A stretch of 64,000 nucleotides of DNA. It comes from Symbiodinium sp. CCMP2592 (Eukaryota; Sar; Dinophyceae; Suessiales; Symbiodiniaceae). The notes below the pieces were generated by a model, which searched no databases, was not told the DNA's origin, and saw nothing but the letters and a program-made list of their open reading frames with translations. Within the stretch, counting starts at the first letter, position 1. Each line of letters starts with the position of its first letter. The position numbers and the translations under genes are program-made. Positions 34,701 to 44,884 of this stretch are shown here, in pieces. The stretch spans positions 62,001-126,000 of the forward strand of contig CAJNDT010001269.1 of assembly GCA_905221615.1 (NCBI GenBank). The letters are read 5' to 3'.

Positions 34701-36600
34701 GGATTTCTGGGACTCAGTAACTTTAATGGGTGCCACGATTGGGGTCACAAGTAGATACAAGCAAAGCAATGACCCGGACACTTCAAACCCCAACCCCGCA
34801 ACCCAGCGTTGACCCTCAAGCCCACCAGGACCTTGGCAAAGGCCTGGAAGCGCGACTCAACGTCAACGACCCAAACAGATGGGAGATTTTCAGGGTCCGA
34901 GTTGACACTCTCCGCAGAAAATCCCCAGCCAAGCTTCACCAAAGCAGCACCGAGGAGGGCCACCGAGCCTTGCATCCAGCGCACCTAGCTTTTTGGTCAG
35001 ATGGCCTGTGTGTCCGTTTCGGGGTTTGGGATTTAGGGTCCATGACAAAGGACTAACTCTTCAAGACAGGTTGGCTTCAGGGTCAAAACCGTTTAGGGCA
35101 GTTCAGGGTTCGGGTTTGGGATTTCTTGTTGCAGGGGAGTCTAGGCCACACACCCCTTCTTGCAACAGGCTTCCCCACACACCCCTTTAAGCAACAAACC
35201 CTAACATGCGCTCACGGGACAAGGTGCCCCTGACTGGCTCCATGGAGTGAGCCTTGCAGACCAGAACACAGCCAAGTCCATGAAGGTGAGCGCGCAGACG
35301 AGGAAGCTCGTGATTGCTGTGAGGCAATACCTGATACTCCCTAGTATATGTGTAAGATAATTTGCCCCAAAACTCTAATCTCATCATTACGTCCACTATG
35401 TTACTGTATAACTTTCTAGTGGGTCTGGGGCGGCTCCGAGCTTTAAAAGGAAACTCGGCTTCAGAAGCTGCACAGTGGTAGTGATGCGAATGGACGGAAC
35501 GATTAGGAAAATGTGAGCGTGTCTCGAAGCGGCGACGGAAGTTGCGTGGATAGGGAGGGGAGGCATCGAACGAAAACGAGCGAGAGCGAGAGAGAGCCAA
35601 ACAGATCTCGATCTCTGAGCGAGACACAGGCCCACCAGTATGATCCAATATGAAGATTTGCGAACCGGCACGAAGATGAACAAACAGATGACTAGGGCTG
35701 TGTATGAATGGCTACATGGATAGATGTACAGTATGTGCAGACACGCATTTCGCAGTCTAGTTAGTTACCTATGCCGTTTGGTTTACCAGGAATCTGCCAC
35801 TTACACAATGATGCTGAGGCTAGGGCGCAGACTTCAAGATCCCAACAGGTTTAGGGTCAAAGATTTAGGATGGATCTAGGGGTCAGCACCGAGACAAGGA
35901 CTCTAAAAGCACCGAAGATGCATAGCCCAATTCATCTCTGCCTTCACGCACTTGCAGGTGGGAGCCCCCGATGTCGGGACCCTGGTGCAGTAGCCACCGC
36001 CCTCGATGCAGTCAGGCGGGCAGAAAGCATCGATGCCACAGCTCATCCTTGTCGTCTTGGGGTGTATACTATGCTAGAGGCATAATAAACAACCCCAAAA
36101 CGGTATAGGTAGTTATGATGCTACCACAACAAAGCTGGCCTGTGCCCTTTTTTTACACAAACGAAGTCTGAGAGTCATGGAGTCAAGGGGTATGTCAGCG
36201 CTGGCCTGGGGCATGGCCAAGAGGATCACCTTGCCCACCAGCATGCTGACCTTAGTTGTCCAGTTTCCTAAAGAGGAGTTGGCCTTTCCGTATCCTTCAA
36301 CCACTTTTTTGGCTGCTGGGCTTGAGGACTAAGCAAAAATCCCTTAGATCCTAAATCCTAAGCCTTAAACCGACCCTAAACCCTCGTCTGCCAAGTCACC
36401 TTCCACAGAACAGACCAACGGAAGTGTCGGTCCAGCCTCTTCGGGCAATGCAGCACCTGGCTGAGTGGGATATTGCAATAGATTCTGTACTACCCTATCG
36501 TATATTACTTTATGTTTTAGTGTGTTACATTGTTTATGAACTTACATGATACTGGTCTAGCATGATGCTGTTGTGTCGCATTGTTAACGCTTAGTTTGGT
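31750..36600. other. Mostly non-coding stretch with one membrane-like frame
   Basis: No gene family is recognised. On the minus strand, 33449-33856 reads a hydrophobic, protein-like frame (LLPLSLVANECRWILATWKD, VLAVLTCAAVGVSAVQVAW) that could be a membrane-protein exon. On the minus strand, 36170-36310 reads GNWTTKVSMLVGKVILLAMP after a CAG. Neither could be joined to anything. Confidence 0.3.
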
Positions 36601-36619
36601 GCCACTATAACTACAAGCT

Positions 36620-37220
36620 GTCTCATGGTCTTCTTAAAGGTTGTGCTAGAGTTACGGGACCTTGAGGAAAGTGCACTCAAGAACGGAGTGCCTCGGAGGC
36701 AAGAGCACAGAGCCCGGTGGCCATGCAAAGCAGTCCCAGGGAAATCACCACGGCCAGAAAGCATCTTCGGGGGGTCCGCCCTGGCTGCATATACCTTGGC
36801 GCTGCAGATCACAAGCCACAGGGACTTGAAGGTTCAGCTTGAACGGTGATCTAAGGTGCCCGCACCATCTACTTTAAACAGTCATCAAGGTACTGGTACG
36901 AGCAGACCGCCGTAGACATGCAGGAGTTCGCCAGCAAGATACAGTGCCTGCCTGCCCAGCTCCTGCCAAATGCCCGCACCTGCCCAAAACACCTCGCACA
37001 TTGCCATCTCTCAGCCGAAGAATAGGCTATGGAACAGCATCCACGCCGGAGATTTTGGCGAGGCTCCCCGATCCTCCCCTCGACATACAAAGAGTGCCTT
37101 TCCCAAGAGCCTCCCTGGCGTTCAGGGGCCTTTCTCTGTGATCGTGCGAGCTCAGCGGAAACCGCGGCCAACACAGCACAGGAGCTCAACAGGCTCAGGA
37201 CCAAGAACCAAGCATACTCT
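36620..37220 (+). CDS. Exon-like cluster, unknown gene
   Basis: Three plus-strand frames have protein-like composition: VFLKVVLELRDLEESALKNG with FGGSALAAYTLALQITSHRD (36625-36849); RYWYEQTAVDMQEFASKIQC with LPAQLLPNARTCPKHL (about 36880-37025); and YKECLSQEPPWRSGAFLCDR with AETAANTAQELNRLRTKNQ (about 37080-37205). They lie in order on one strand and may be exons of one gene, but the splice junctions were not resolved and no family is recognised. The minus strand also has open frames here, so the orientation is not certain. Confidence 0.25.
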
Positions 37221-38102
37221 CCCTGGTCCCATCCGAGGAGTGTCAGGAGGGGGTGCCCTTTTTCGCGCGGCCTTTCCTTCTCTGCCGAGACATAGGCCGC
37301 ATATGCTTTAACTCAATTTTAAAGAATCGGCCTAGCCATCGTCCAAAAAACATTGACAAAGTCTGCAAAGTCAGCTGCTAAGCTTCTATACGGTCCTGAA
37401 GAAGCATGAAGCTTGTGACCATGCTATGGCCCACGAGCAAAAGTAGCGGCCCCGATGTGCCTAGGGTTTAAGGCTTGGGGGCTTTGCCCAAAGAATCGAT
37501 TCAGAGTCAAACGATGCTCGCTGCAAGAAGTCTAGGGTTTAGGGTATAAGGGTCCTGTAAGAGCACTCTGGGGCCTTTAGCAAGGCGCTCTGGGGTTCAA
37601 AAGAAGTTTCTTCAAGCCTAGCGAAGATGCATGGTATTTCCGGGACTCGTGGGCGCTGCCGCCAAGTCCGGTGTTCGGCAGCCACTCCAGCTAGACCAAG
37701 GAAAACAAGCAGTGAGGCAATCCTGGGTTCTGGTTGAGTTCTTCGGTTGAGTTACAAGGCTAGGGATCTACAGCACACCATATGCTTTTCTTGCCCAGTA
37801 ACCAATTAAATGTAACTTTCAGCAGTTTTCCTAAAAACAACCTGGAGTCCACGAAGGCCCGCGGCAACTGCAAAGTATCCCTGCCAGGATCGGCGAAGCC
37901 GCACTGACAAAGGACAGGAGCCAGAAGCCAAGGAAGCGATGTTCTCTTTGAAACGCTCGTGCCTGCATTAAGCAATCAAACTACGCAGCTGCTGTTAACA
38001 ATGTGAGTCCATTTAGTCGACCTTCCGTCAGTCATGAGCTTATCACCCATGCCCATCTATTGAGCGGTGACAGCCGAAGATTAAGAGAAGCTTGATGTCA
38101 GA

Positions 38103-38310
38103 TCAAATGGCCTCCAGCCACCTCCCAAGACAAAGGAACACAAGGCAAAGCAGGAAAGCAATCGCAAGCGCCACTGCGACATCCTTTCCGACCCGGAAGT
38201 CACAGAACTCCGACCCCTGCAGGGAGAGGAGAGGTCCGGGGCAGGCATGGCACTGCCCCCAGCGACCATACCTGTTCAGGAAGTCTATATTCCTCAACAC
38301 AACAGTGCAA
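38103..38310 (-). CDS. Possible last exon of a membrane protein
   Basis: A minus-strand frame after a possible TTGAG acceptor reads NIDFLNRYGRWGQCHACPGP, then GSEFCDFRVGKDVAVALAIA and LLCLVFLCLG before the stop at 38103. The C-terminal hydrophobic run would be a membrane span. It is isolated: no upstream exon was identified. Confidence 0.25.
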
Positions 38311-38707
38311 CTACATCCCAAATCCTAAGCCTTAAAAACCTAGGCACCCAAAACCCCTAAACTTCCTATCCATAAATCGTAAACACTCGAACCCATCCTT
38401 CAACCCCTTCGAAAACCCTTTTTGAACTCCACAGACCTGAAACGAACGCTATAAATCCCTGATAAACAAGAATCCTTCTACTACCCTGCAGAAATCCTTA
38501 AAACCCTCAGCCAGCCAAGGGGCATCATGTCAGGACAGGGGCGCGGTCGGAAAATCATGGAGCCCGCAAGAAAAAAATCCTTCCGTTTCAAGGCTTACAG
38601 GGGCTTATACAGGTCTGACAGGGGCTTGGTAATGATCCTGCTAACCCGAAACGCTAAACCCTATAAGATACCTGTAAGGGCTTCTGATGTGTTTGAAGGG
38701 GGTGGAC

Positions 38708-38810
38708 TATAGGGGCCTTAGTGATTAGAATAGGGTTTCGGGGCGAATTATACCATAATTCTAACAAGGAACCCCCAAAATAGTATTGGTGATTATTAGG
38801 GCCCCTATGT
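38708..38810. mobile_element. Foldback (MITE-like) element, family A, copy 2
   Basis: Ends are ATAGGGGCCTTA and (inverted) ATAGGGGCCCTAA. The interior has ATTAGAATAGGGTTTCGGGG, the palindrome GAATTATACCATAATTC, then AAGGAACCCCCAAAATAGTA. The block order matches copy 1 at 28160-28270. Confidence 0.6.
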
Positions 38811-41800
38811 TAGCTGAGGCTCTCGCAACTCGGACAGGCCAGACGAGATCTCAACATGTCACAGTCGGTTGACACGAGGCAAGTCGGGTCTGCACTTAGG
38901 GTTCAGGCCTCCGCTGTATAAGGGTTATACAGGAACTCGGGTATCTGTGGGAAGCTTGTATTAGGATTCCTCGAAACTTTACAGGGCTTGTAAGGTCTTA
39001 GTCGTCTCTGAAATGAGACAAGTCTCTCAGAAATTTTGGACTTAAGGCCTTTAACTCGCATCATACGGGCTGCTCAGGTTCAGAAATTTCAGACTTCACG
39101 GCTTTCGGGCTTTATGTGGGATCGACACAAGGAGCCTCACTTGAGTCTTTACTTAGGGTTAGGGTTGAAGCCTGTAAGAACAAGGGGCTTGGTTTCTGCG
39201 CTTTGCCTAAGTGGGCTCTGTACAGGTGCTGTAAGATTTCAAGCCGTTGTGTAGTACAGCGCTCTTCCGGGGTTTGACATGTGCAGGCTTCGAAATCATT
39301 TTTGTATTTTGTCCAGGCCTCGGGGCGTTTAAGGGTTGCGGTTCAGATTTTAGGATTTTAGGCTCCAGCTATGAAATCGTACAAGGCGCAAACACACATG
39401 CCTTCCAAATGCTTTACAGAGTTGAGTTGGTCCACATTCTAGAGTTCAGCACCTGAAGGTTTCTGAAAGTAAGCCCCGTTCTTGGTTTGGGGCCTCAGTG
39501 GTGGGCATTCCCCCGGCAAAGGCATCAAAGAGAGGAGCTTTCTGCGCTTCCATCACAAAATTCAACCTGCCTAGCTTACAATGTTTTTGACACATCGACA
39601 TCTCGGTCCTACAGGCCCAAGCGCCGACCGCAAACCGATGTCAATGGATGGTGCACCCGCTCACCTTTGACGAGCAGAACCCCGTTGCATATGCCCCTGG
39701 AATTCTACCTCATGGGTTCCTCATGGAAATTTCATATCATCCTGAGCAACCTCCGGGCACTCCAGGTTCTTTCTCTGCACCCTTGAAGCACCGTGGCAAA
39801 CTGCCGCAGACCCGAAAGCGCAAACTCTGCTTGCTTGAAATTGACACCCGGTCCGGAAGGCGTTGCCGGGGATGCCATGCAAACGCACTGAGCAATGAGG
39901 GCTCGCCTTAGGGGGCTTTGGCATCGGTTTTAGGGTTTAGGGGCTTAGCTTTTAAGGTTTGGTAGCATCCTGACCCCGAGCGACCAACTCCGGGCGTTTC
40001 AAGGCTTGAGGTCATCTGAACCCGAACCTCGATTTTCAGACATTCGTGGTGTTGGTCGGCTTTTTCGGAACCCCTAATCTGCCCCGATTGTGCATGGCCT
40101 CGAGGGCACACTGATATAGATTCGGTATGCCTCGAATCAGAAGAAAGTTTGCGAGTTTTCCTTTCATAAGGAAATCCCTTAGAAAAAGAAGCATGTCGTT
40201 GAAAGGAAAATTCTTCCCTCCTGCGTTGTTTTGCATTCTACAGAACAAAGACTACACTCCCTTTACAGTACAGAGAACCACCCGGAGCATAGTCTGATTA
40301 TTCAGGTCCCCACAGCAAACCCTGAACTTACATTTTGAGGTTCAGTTCAGACTCCCGACTTTCGAAGGGACCGACGGTTTTGGGTTCAGAGCTCCACATA
40401 GCGCTTGTTTAAGATTTCGGGTTTAGGGTTTAGTTGTCGAAGTCTGGGCTTCGAAATTGCGGAATTGAAGTCCAACCAAGCTGTTCCAAGATTCCGTAAG
40501 CTTCGGTCAGAACTGCAGGAACCTTTTCCCAAAACCTGCAGTGGCAAAGCGAATACTCCCAAGTTGAGCCCTAACCCCTATACCCTAATACAACAAAACC
40601 CTAGACAGCAACCTCTAGGCCCCTTTTTGCAGCAGGACTTGCGCAATCGCCTACATGTCTGAGCAACACGGACCTGCAGCGCTCAAGACCCATCTTCCCT
40701 GCCCTGCGTGACACCAATCAAACCGTGAACCCTAAAGCCTCAACCCCGCGCCTCATCTAAAGCCCTAGGCCGTAGCTCCGCGAAAGGTGATAACAGGTTC
40801 AGACGGCAGGCCGTGAGCTAAGAAAGACGCCGAAGCCTCCAAGTGGCCTGCGTCTACTCAAGGGAAAACTGATGCATTCTTCTTACGTTCCAAGCAGAGA
40901 TTTGGGGGGTTCTGTAAAAAAACCTTCCACAAACGTCCTACAAAGGATTCCATGGCACTAGAGTTTGGGAGGTTCTTGATCGGACTTCTACAATGGTTCC
41001 ATCAGTTCCATCAGGGTTCTTGAGGGTTTGAGGTTGGGGGCGTGACCCTAAACCCTAAACCGCTTCCTCGGGCTTCAAGGCCTTCCAGGGTGCCTGGAGG
41101 GATCGAGCTGCATGGTTGACGGCTCGAAAACATGTCTGCACCTTCACGAACCCTATACATCGAGATTTGGTTGTAAACAAAAACACCGTGAGACCTAGAA
41201 TAAGCTTTCGGGGTATCTCATACCATAACTATATATGGACTACAACGGGACACCCCTAGCAACTATTGACATTCCTTTTTGCTTCAATAGGGGCCTTGAT
41301 GACTAGAGTGGGGTTCGGGAGTAATACTAAAGTACTAAGCCCGATGGAATGACAATCTACGTAATTAGGCCGACCCCCCACAGCATTAAGGGTGCACACT
41401 TCACCACAGGCTGGGGCGAGCAGAAAACCCCAAAGTACTGAGGTCCAAGACCTCAAGTTTTCAGGGTTTAAAGATTACGCTCTCGCAACTCAGGGTTTAG
41501 GGGTTAAAGGGGTTTAGGGGTGCTAAGCCTTCCGCACCATGATTGTCAATGCCTGGGCCCAACCCCTAAACTCAACTAATTGCCCAAACCCCCAAACCCG
41601 AAACCCCAAAGCTAAATCCTGAACCACAAGCCCTTGACCCTAAACCGAAATGTCCCAAACCTTGAACTCAAAACTCCGAACTCACGTGGTTCAACCACAA
41701 CCTCAAAACTCCGAAACCTCGAACCCCATACGGAAACAACGCCTAATCCGGGCATAAAAACGCAAAACAATAACACCCGAATTCTCGAACCGCAACCCGC

Positions 41801-42010
41801 AAAGAGCAAGACTTCAACACATCCGACCTTTCCCAGTGCTCTGGAATAGGTGGACCATGTTCTCGCCTTTCCGAACGGTTTTTTTCTTGGTTGCTGGTCT
41901 TCTTTTGCTTCCTAGTTCGCGGGGAGGAGCCCATAACAGGGTAGTTCGGGTTCAGGCTGTTGCGGGTCTAGGGTTGAGGTGTTAAAGGGTTTATAGGGCT
42001 CAGGGCCTAG
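38811..42010. other. Non-coding stretch with telomere-like text and a family A foldback copy
   Basis: No gene supported. Telomere-like tracts lie at about 39930-39960, 41034-41063, 41458-41525 and 41560-41650 (the last in CCCTAAA orientation). A plus-strand frame near 39640-39750 reads NRCQWMVHPLTFDEQNPVAY but has no recognisable relatives. Confidence 0.45.
41184..41300. mobile_element. Foldback element, family A, diverged copy 3
   Basis: Carries CTAGAATAAGCTTTCGGGGT, ATACCATAACTATA, GGGACACCCC, then CAATAGGGGCC, in the same order as in copy 2 but more diverged. A further AATAGGGGCCTTGATGACTA at 41286-41310 may be part of an adjacent copy. Confidence 0.4.
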
Positions 42011-42017
42011 TGGTCAG

Positions 42018-42019
42018 GA

Positions 42020-42062
<43 letters not shown>
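42018..42062. repeat. CT dinucleotide microsatellite
   Basis: About 22 uninterrupted CT units. Confidence 0.95.
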
Positions 42063-42064
<2 letters not shown>

Positions 42065-42152
42065 GGCATTCGAAGCGTCAGGCCTGGTCGAAGGGCAACA
42101 TCTGTGCCACTCGTAAAACTACAGATAGGATAACTCTTGAAACTGAAATTAA

Positions 42153-42814
42153 TTAACCTGGCTGATCAGTCGGTGGTCTTCCAAGCTGGTTCAATCGGGC
42201 CGCTCGTCTTCGCTCCTTGAGTGTCTGTCTCTGCCTCTCGTGACTTTCTCGTGTCTCCAACCTGGCAGTAGCAGAATCGGCGCAAAGTGCATGAACGGGT
42301 TGGTGACTCATGTCGGTCATTGGGTCCAGCTCAACATGATGACCTGGAAGCCTCGGTATACCAGTTCTGCTGGAAAGTGCCATGCTGACATGCTCATCCT
42401 GTTGTCGAGTTTGAGCTTGTTCCCGCAACGAGTCCGTTATGGTTATTTGTTTGGCCATTTGTTCTTCGATCTTCTGCATAGCTGTTTTGTAAGTCCTTTC
42501 CAGCTCGCCATAATGCTCTCGAATTCAGGTCGCGTCAGGACTTCATCCTCTGTTTGGCAGCAGACAGTGGCAGTCTGAGTTCTTGCAGCGGGAATTGCCT
42601 CGTTCAATTCGATCGTTGTGTGATGACGGAGGCTCTGTCCAGTAGTGAATTGAGAAGGATCCATCACCAGTACCAAAGCCAAGCGTAGATGTTGGCAAGC
42701 TGCTGATTGACCCAATTTCCGAGCACTTCGCAGTCCATACCCCAAGCAAGAAATGAGCTTCTGCTGAGGAGATGCCATGTCGCCACGATTGACTTGCAAG
42801 TATGAGCCTCGCAT
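42153..42814 (-). pseudogene. Intronless coding fragment with one frameshift, unknown protein
   Basis: The minus-strand frame from 42814 reads MASPQQKLISCLGYGLRSAR, then ATVCCQTEDEVLTRPEFES. Near 42515-42500 the sensible frame changes and continues ELERTYKTAMQKIEEQMAKQ, then QTRQQDEHVSMALSSRTG and SHERQRQTLKERRRAARLNQ to a stop at 42153. The second half is predicted coiled coil and basic. No intron is needed, and spliced-leader-like sequence lies just upstream at 42821-42838, so a retroposed processed gene copy is likely. No family recognised. Confidence 0.4.
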
Positions 42815-42820
42815 CCAGAA

Positions 42821-42838
42821 CGGCTCGAGCCAAAGCTT
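42821..42838 (-). promoter_or_regulatory. Spliced-leader-like sequence, possibly two copies
   Basis: The minus strand reads CTACGGCTCAAG then CTTTGGCTCGAG with overlap-free spacing. Compared with the spliced-leader tail TTTTGGCTCAAG these match at 9 and 10 of 12 positions. They lie 7 nt upstream of the ATG at 42814. Confidence 0.3.
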
Positions 42839-43049
42839 GAGCCGTAGCTGGAGGGTTTCGGGATCTAGTTCACAAGCAGTTTGGAGACTTAGGAAGAGGA
42901 AGCGGCTCTAGAGGTTTAGGTGGTCTACAAGGGAATCCCCCTACCTCAGCTAGCACAAGGCTTTGAAGATCAAGCTTGACACCCCGCCCCCCACTTAAAA
43001 CCAAAATCACTCAAAAACCAAAACTTGTGAAACCTCAAAATCCGATGAA

Positions 43050-43120
43050 ACCCAAAGCCCTATGAAACCCTAAACCCTATGAAACCCTCAACCCTACGAA
43101 ACCCTGAAATCCTAGGAACT
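43050..43120 (-). repeat. Degenerate CCCTAAA-type telomere-like stretch
   Basis: Reads serial GAAACCCTAAACCCTATGAA and AACCCTACGAAACCCT units, about 14 bp apart. Confidence 0.75.
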
Positions 43121-43639
43121 TCAAAGGTCTGTCGTCAAAGTCACTCGTGGCCAGGGCGAGGTCGCCTCCTTCGAGTGCAAGCAGAGAGTCAATGACTAGC
43201 CAGCTGCTGTCGACCTTCCGTGATCAGGGTTTAGGGCTTACGCGCTAGTGCTTGTAGTTTTTGAGGTTTTTAGTTGTGCTGAAAGTACAGGTCAAGGCTC
43301 TCTGGGATGCAATTTGGGTTCGACTACTTGGGCGTTCTATGTCGGGCCCCTTGCTTTTCGAAGCTCTCATGTAGCTTGAGCGTGATTTAGACGTGTTGGT
43401 CGCGAGAGGCAGTCTGACGATCTGCAAGCATGTGTATAAATGAAAGCTCTGGTCTTGTGCCTGCCAAAGCCCGAAACCCTATGAGGATGGGTGCCTGGGG
43501 CCTTCGGTGGCGTCGGTGAGCTTCAAAGAGATAGCATAGGAGCCTGAAGTTAAGAATGGGGCTGTTGGGCCTGGTACCGCAAGAGTATGGTAACGAAACC
43601 CCAAGGCCCCTTCAAGGCGATGGCATGCCCAAGGATAAG

Positions 43640-43852
43640 CCATGCCAGTAGTAGTCGTGGTCGTCGCCGTCGTAGCAGCAGCAGTAGCAGTCGCGATCGT
43701 AGTGGAAGTCGCAGTAGCAGTCTCGATAGTGGTAAGGATAGCAGGAGCAGTCGCGGTAGCAGCACGAGCAGCAGCAGCAGCAGTGGTGGTAGTAGTAGTC
43801 GTCTTGGTGGTTGTTGTTGCAGTAGTAGTTGCAGCAGTAGTCGCCCAGTAGT
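43640..43852. repeat. Trinucleotide (GTA/GTC/GCA) low-complexity tract
   Basis: Over 200 bp of GTAGTC, AGCAGC and GTGGTA triplets. Every frame crossing it is open, giving artefactual Ser-, Val- or Thr-rich translations. Confidence 0.85.
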
Positions 43853-44579
43853 TATCATACAATTAATATTCTCATTGTTACTAGCCGCCGAAGTAGATAA
43901 TGGTGATGAAGATGGTGATCTTGACGCCGATGGTGATGATATTGATTGGAACGGCATTCTCCCAAACATGAGTGTAAGGACCCTTCGGACAGCGTTAATG
44001 GCCACCTTAAACCCCATACCCCGAAATCTAGCTTTGACATCCCTGAAGGACACATCTGAGCTACCCACCTCGCACTCTAAGCTTAACCACTGGCCTCGAG
44101 CTCTGCAGCCGAAAACCCGCCGTTTTCTAGCACCGAAGCATTGAACAGCGAGAGGCGGTCGGGGAGGAGGGACTTCCTGGGTTTAGGCTCGAAGTTCCTA
44201 CCATCAGAAACCTGCGGGCTTTCAGGCACCACGACTTCCGGAAAAAACATGAGATAACTCAACGAGGCCGAAAAACCAAAAAACAAGCTTAGAAAGCTTG
44301 CAGGAGCTTCGAGGCTTGGCTTCGCACTGTGGACTTCTCAATCTGTAAAAGCTGAAGCTGCAAAAAAGTAGTTAAACAACGAAAGTTTCGTCGCAACTTT
44401 TACCGTGAGTACGCTGCGGAACAGAAAAGATCAGCAAGTTTGGCCGACAGAACTTGCGATGAAGCACCAGATGCCCAAGCTGATTTACTTCGTTTCAGGC
44501 TTTGCTAAGTTTTAGGAATGTAACGTTTGAGTCAGGGTTCAGACTTTAGGCAAACGGTTAAGGCTTTGTGGCGGGTTTA

Positions 44580-44860
44580 GGTGACGGTTGCTGTTGCAGT
44601 AGTTGCCGTTGGTGGTGCTGACAGTGATGGTCTTGACGATGGCGTTGCTGTTGCTGTCGTTGTTGTTGCTGCTGTTGGTGGTTGTTGGTGGTGGCGGCGG
44701 CGGTGGTTGTCTTCGTCGTGGTTGTCGTCGTTGTTCTTGTTGTTGCTGTTGCTGGTGACCAGCTGGTGGTGGTGGTGGTGGTGCTGATGCTGGTGCTGCT
44801 GCTGGTGTTGCGTGCGGTGGTGGTGCTTGTGGTGCTGGTGGCTGAGGCGGCATTGTGTTT
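44580..44860. repeat. GTT/GGT trinucleotide low-complexity tract
   Basis: About 280 bp of GTTGTTG, GGTGGTGG and GCTGCTGGTG triplets; on the minus strand it translates as artefactual Pro/Gln/Asn runs. Confidence 0.85.
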
Positions 44861-44884
44861 GCGGTTGAGTGCAGTTTAATGTTT

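Noticed and set aside
43550..44144. Long Ser-, Arg- and Val-rich open frames on both strands
   Set aside because: They are translations of a trinucleotide repeat; all six frames stay open there.
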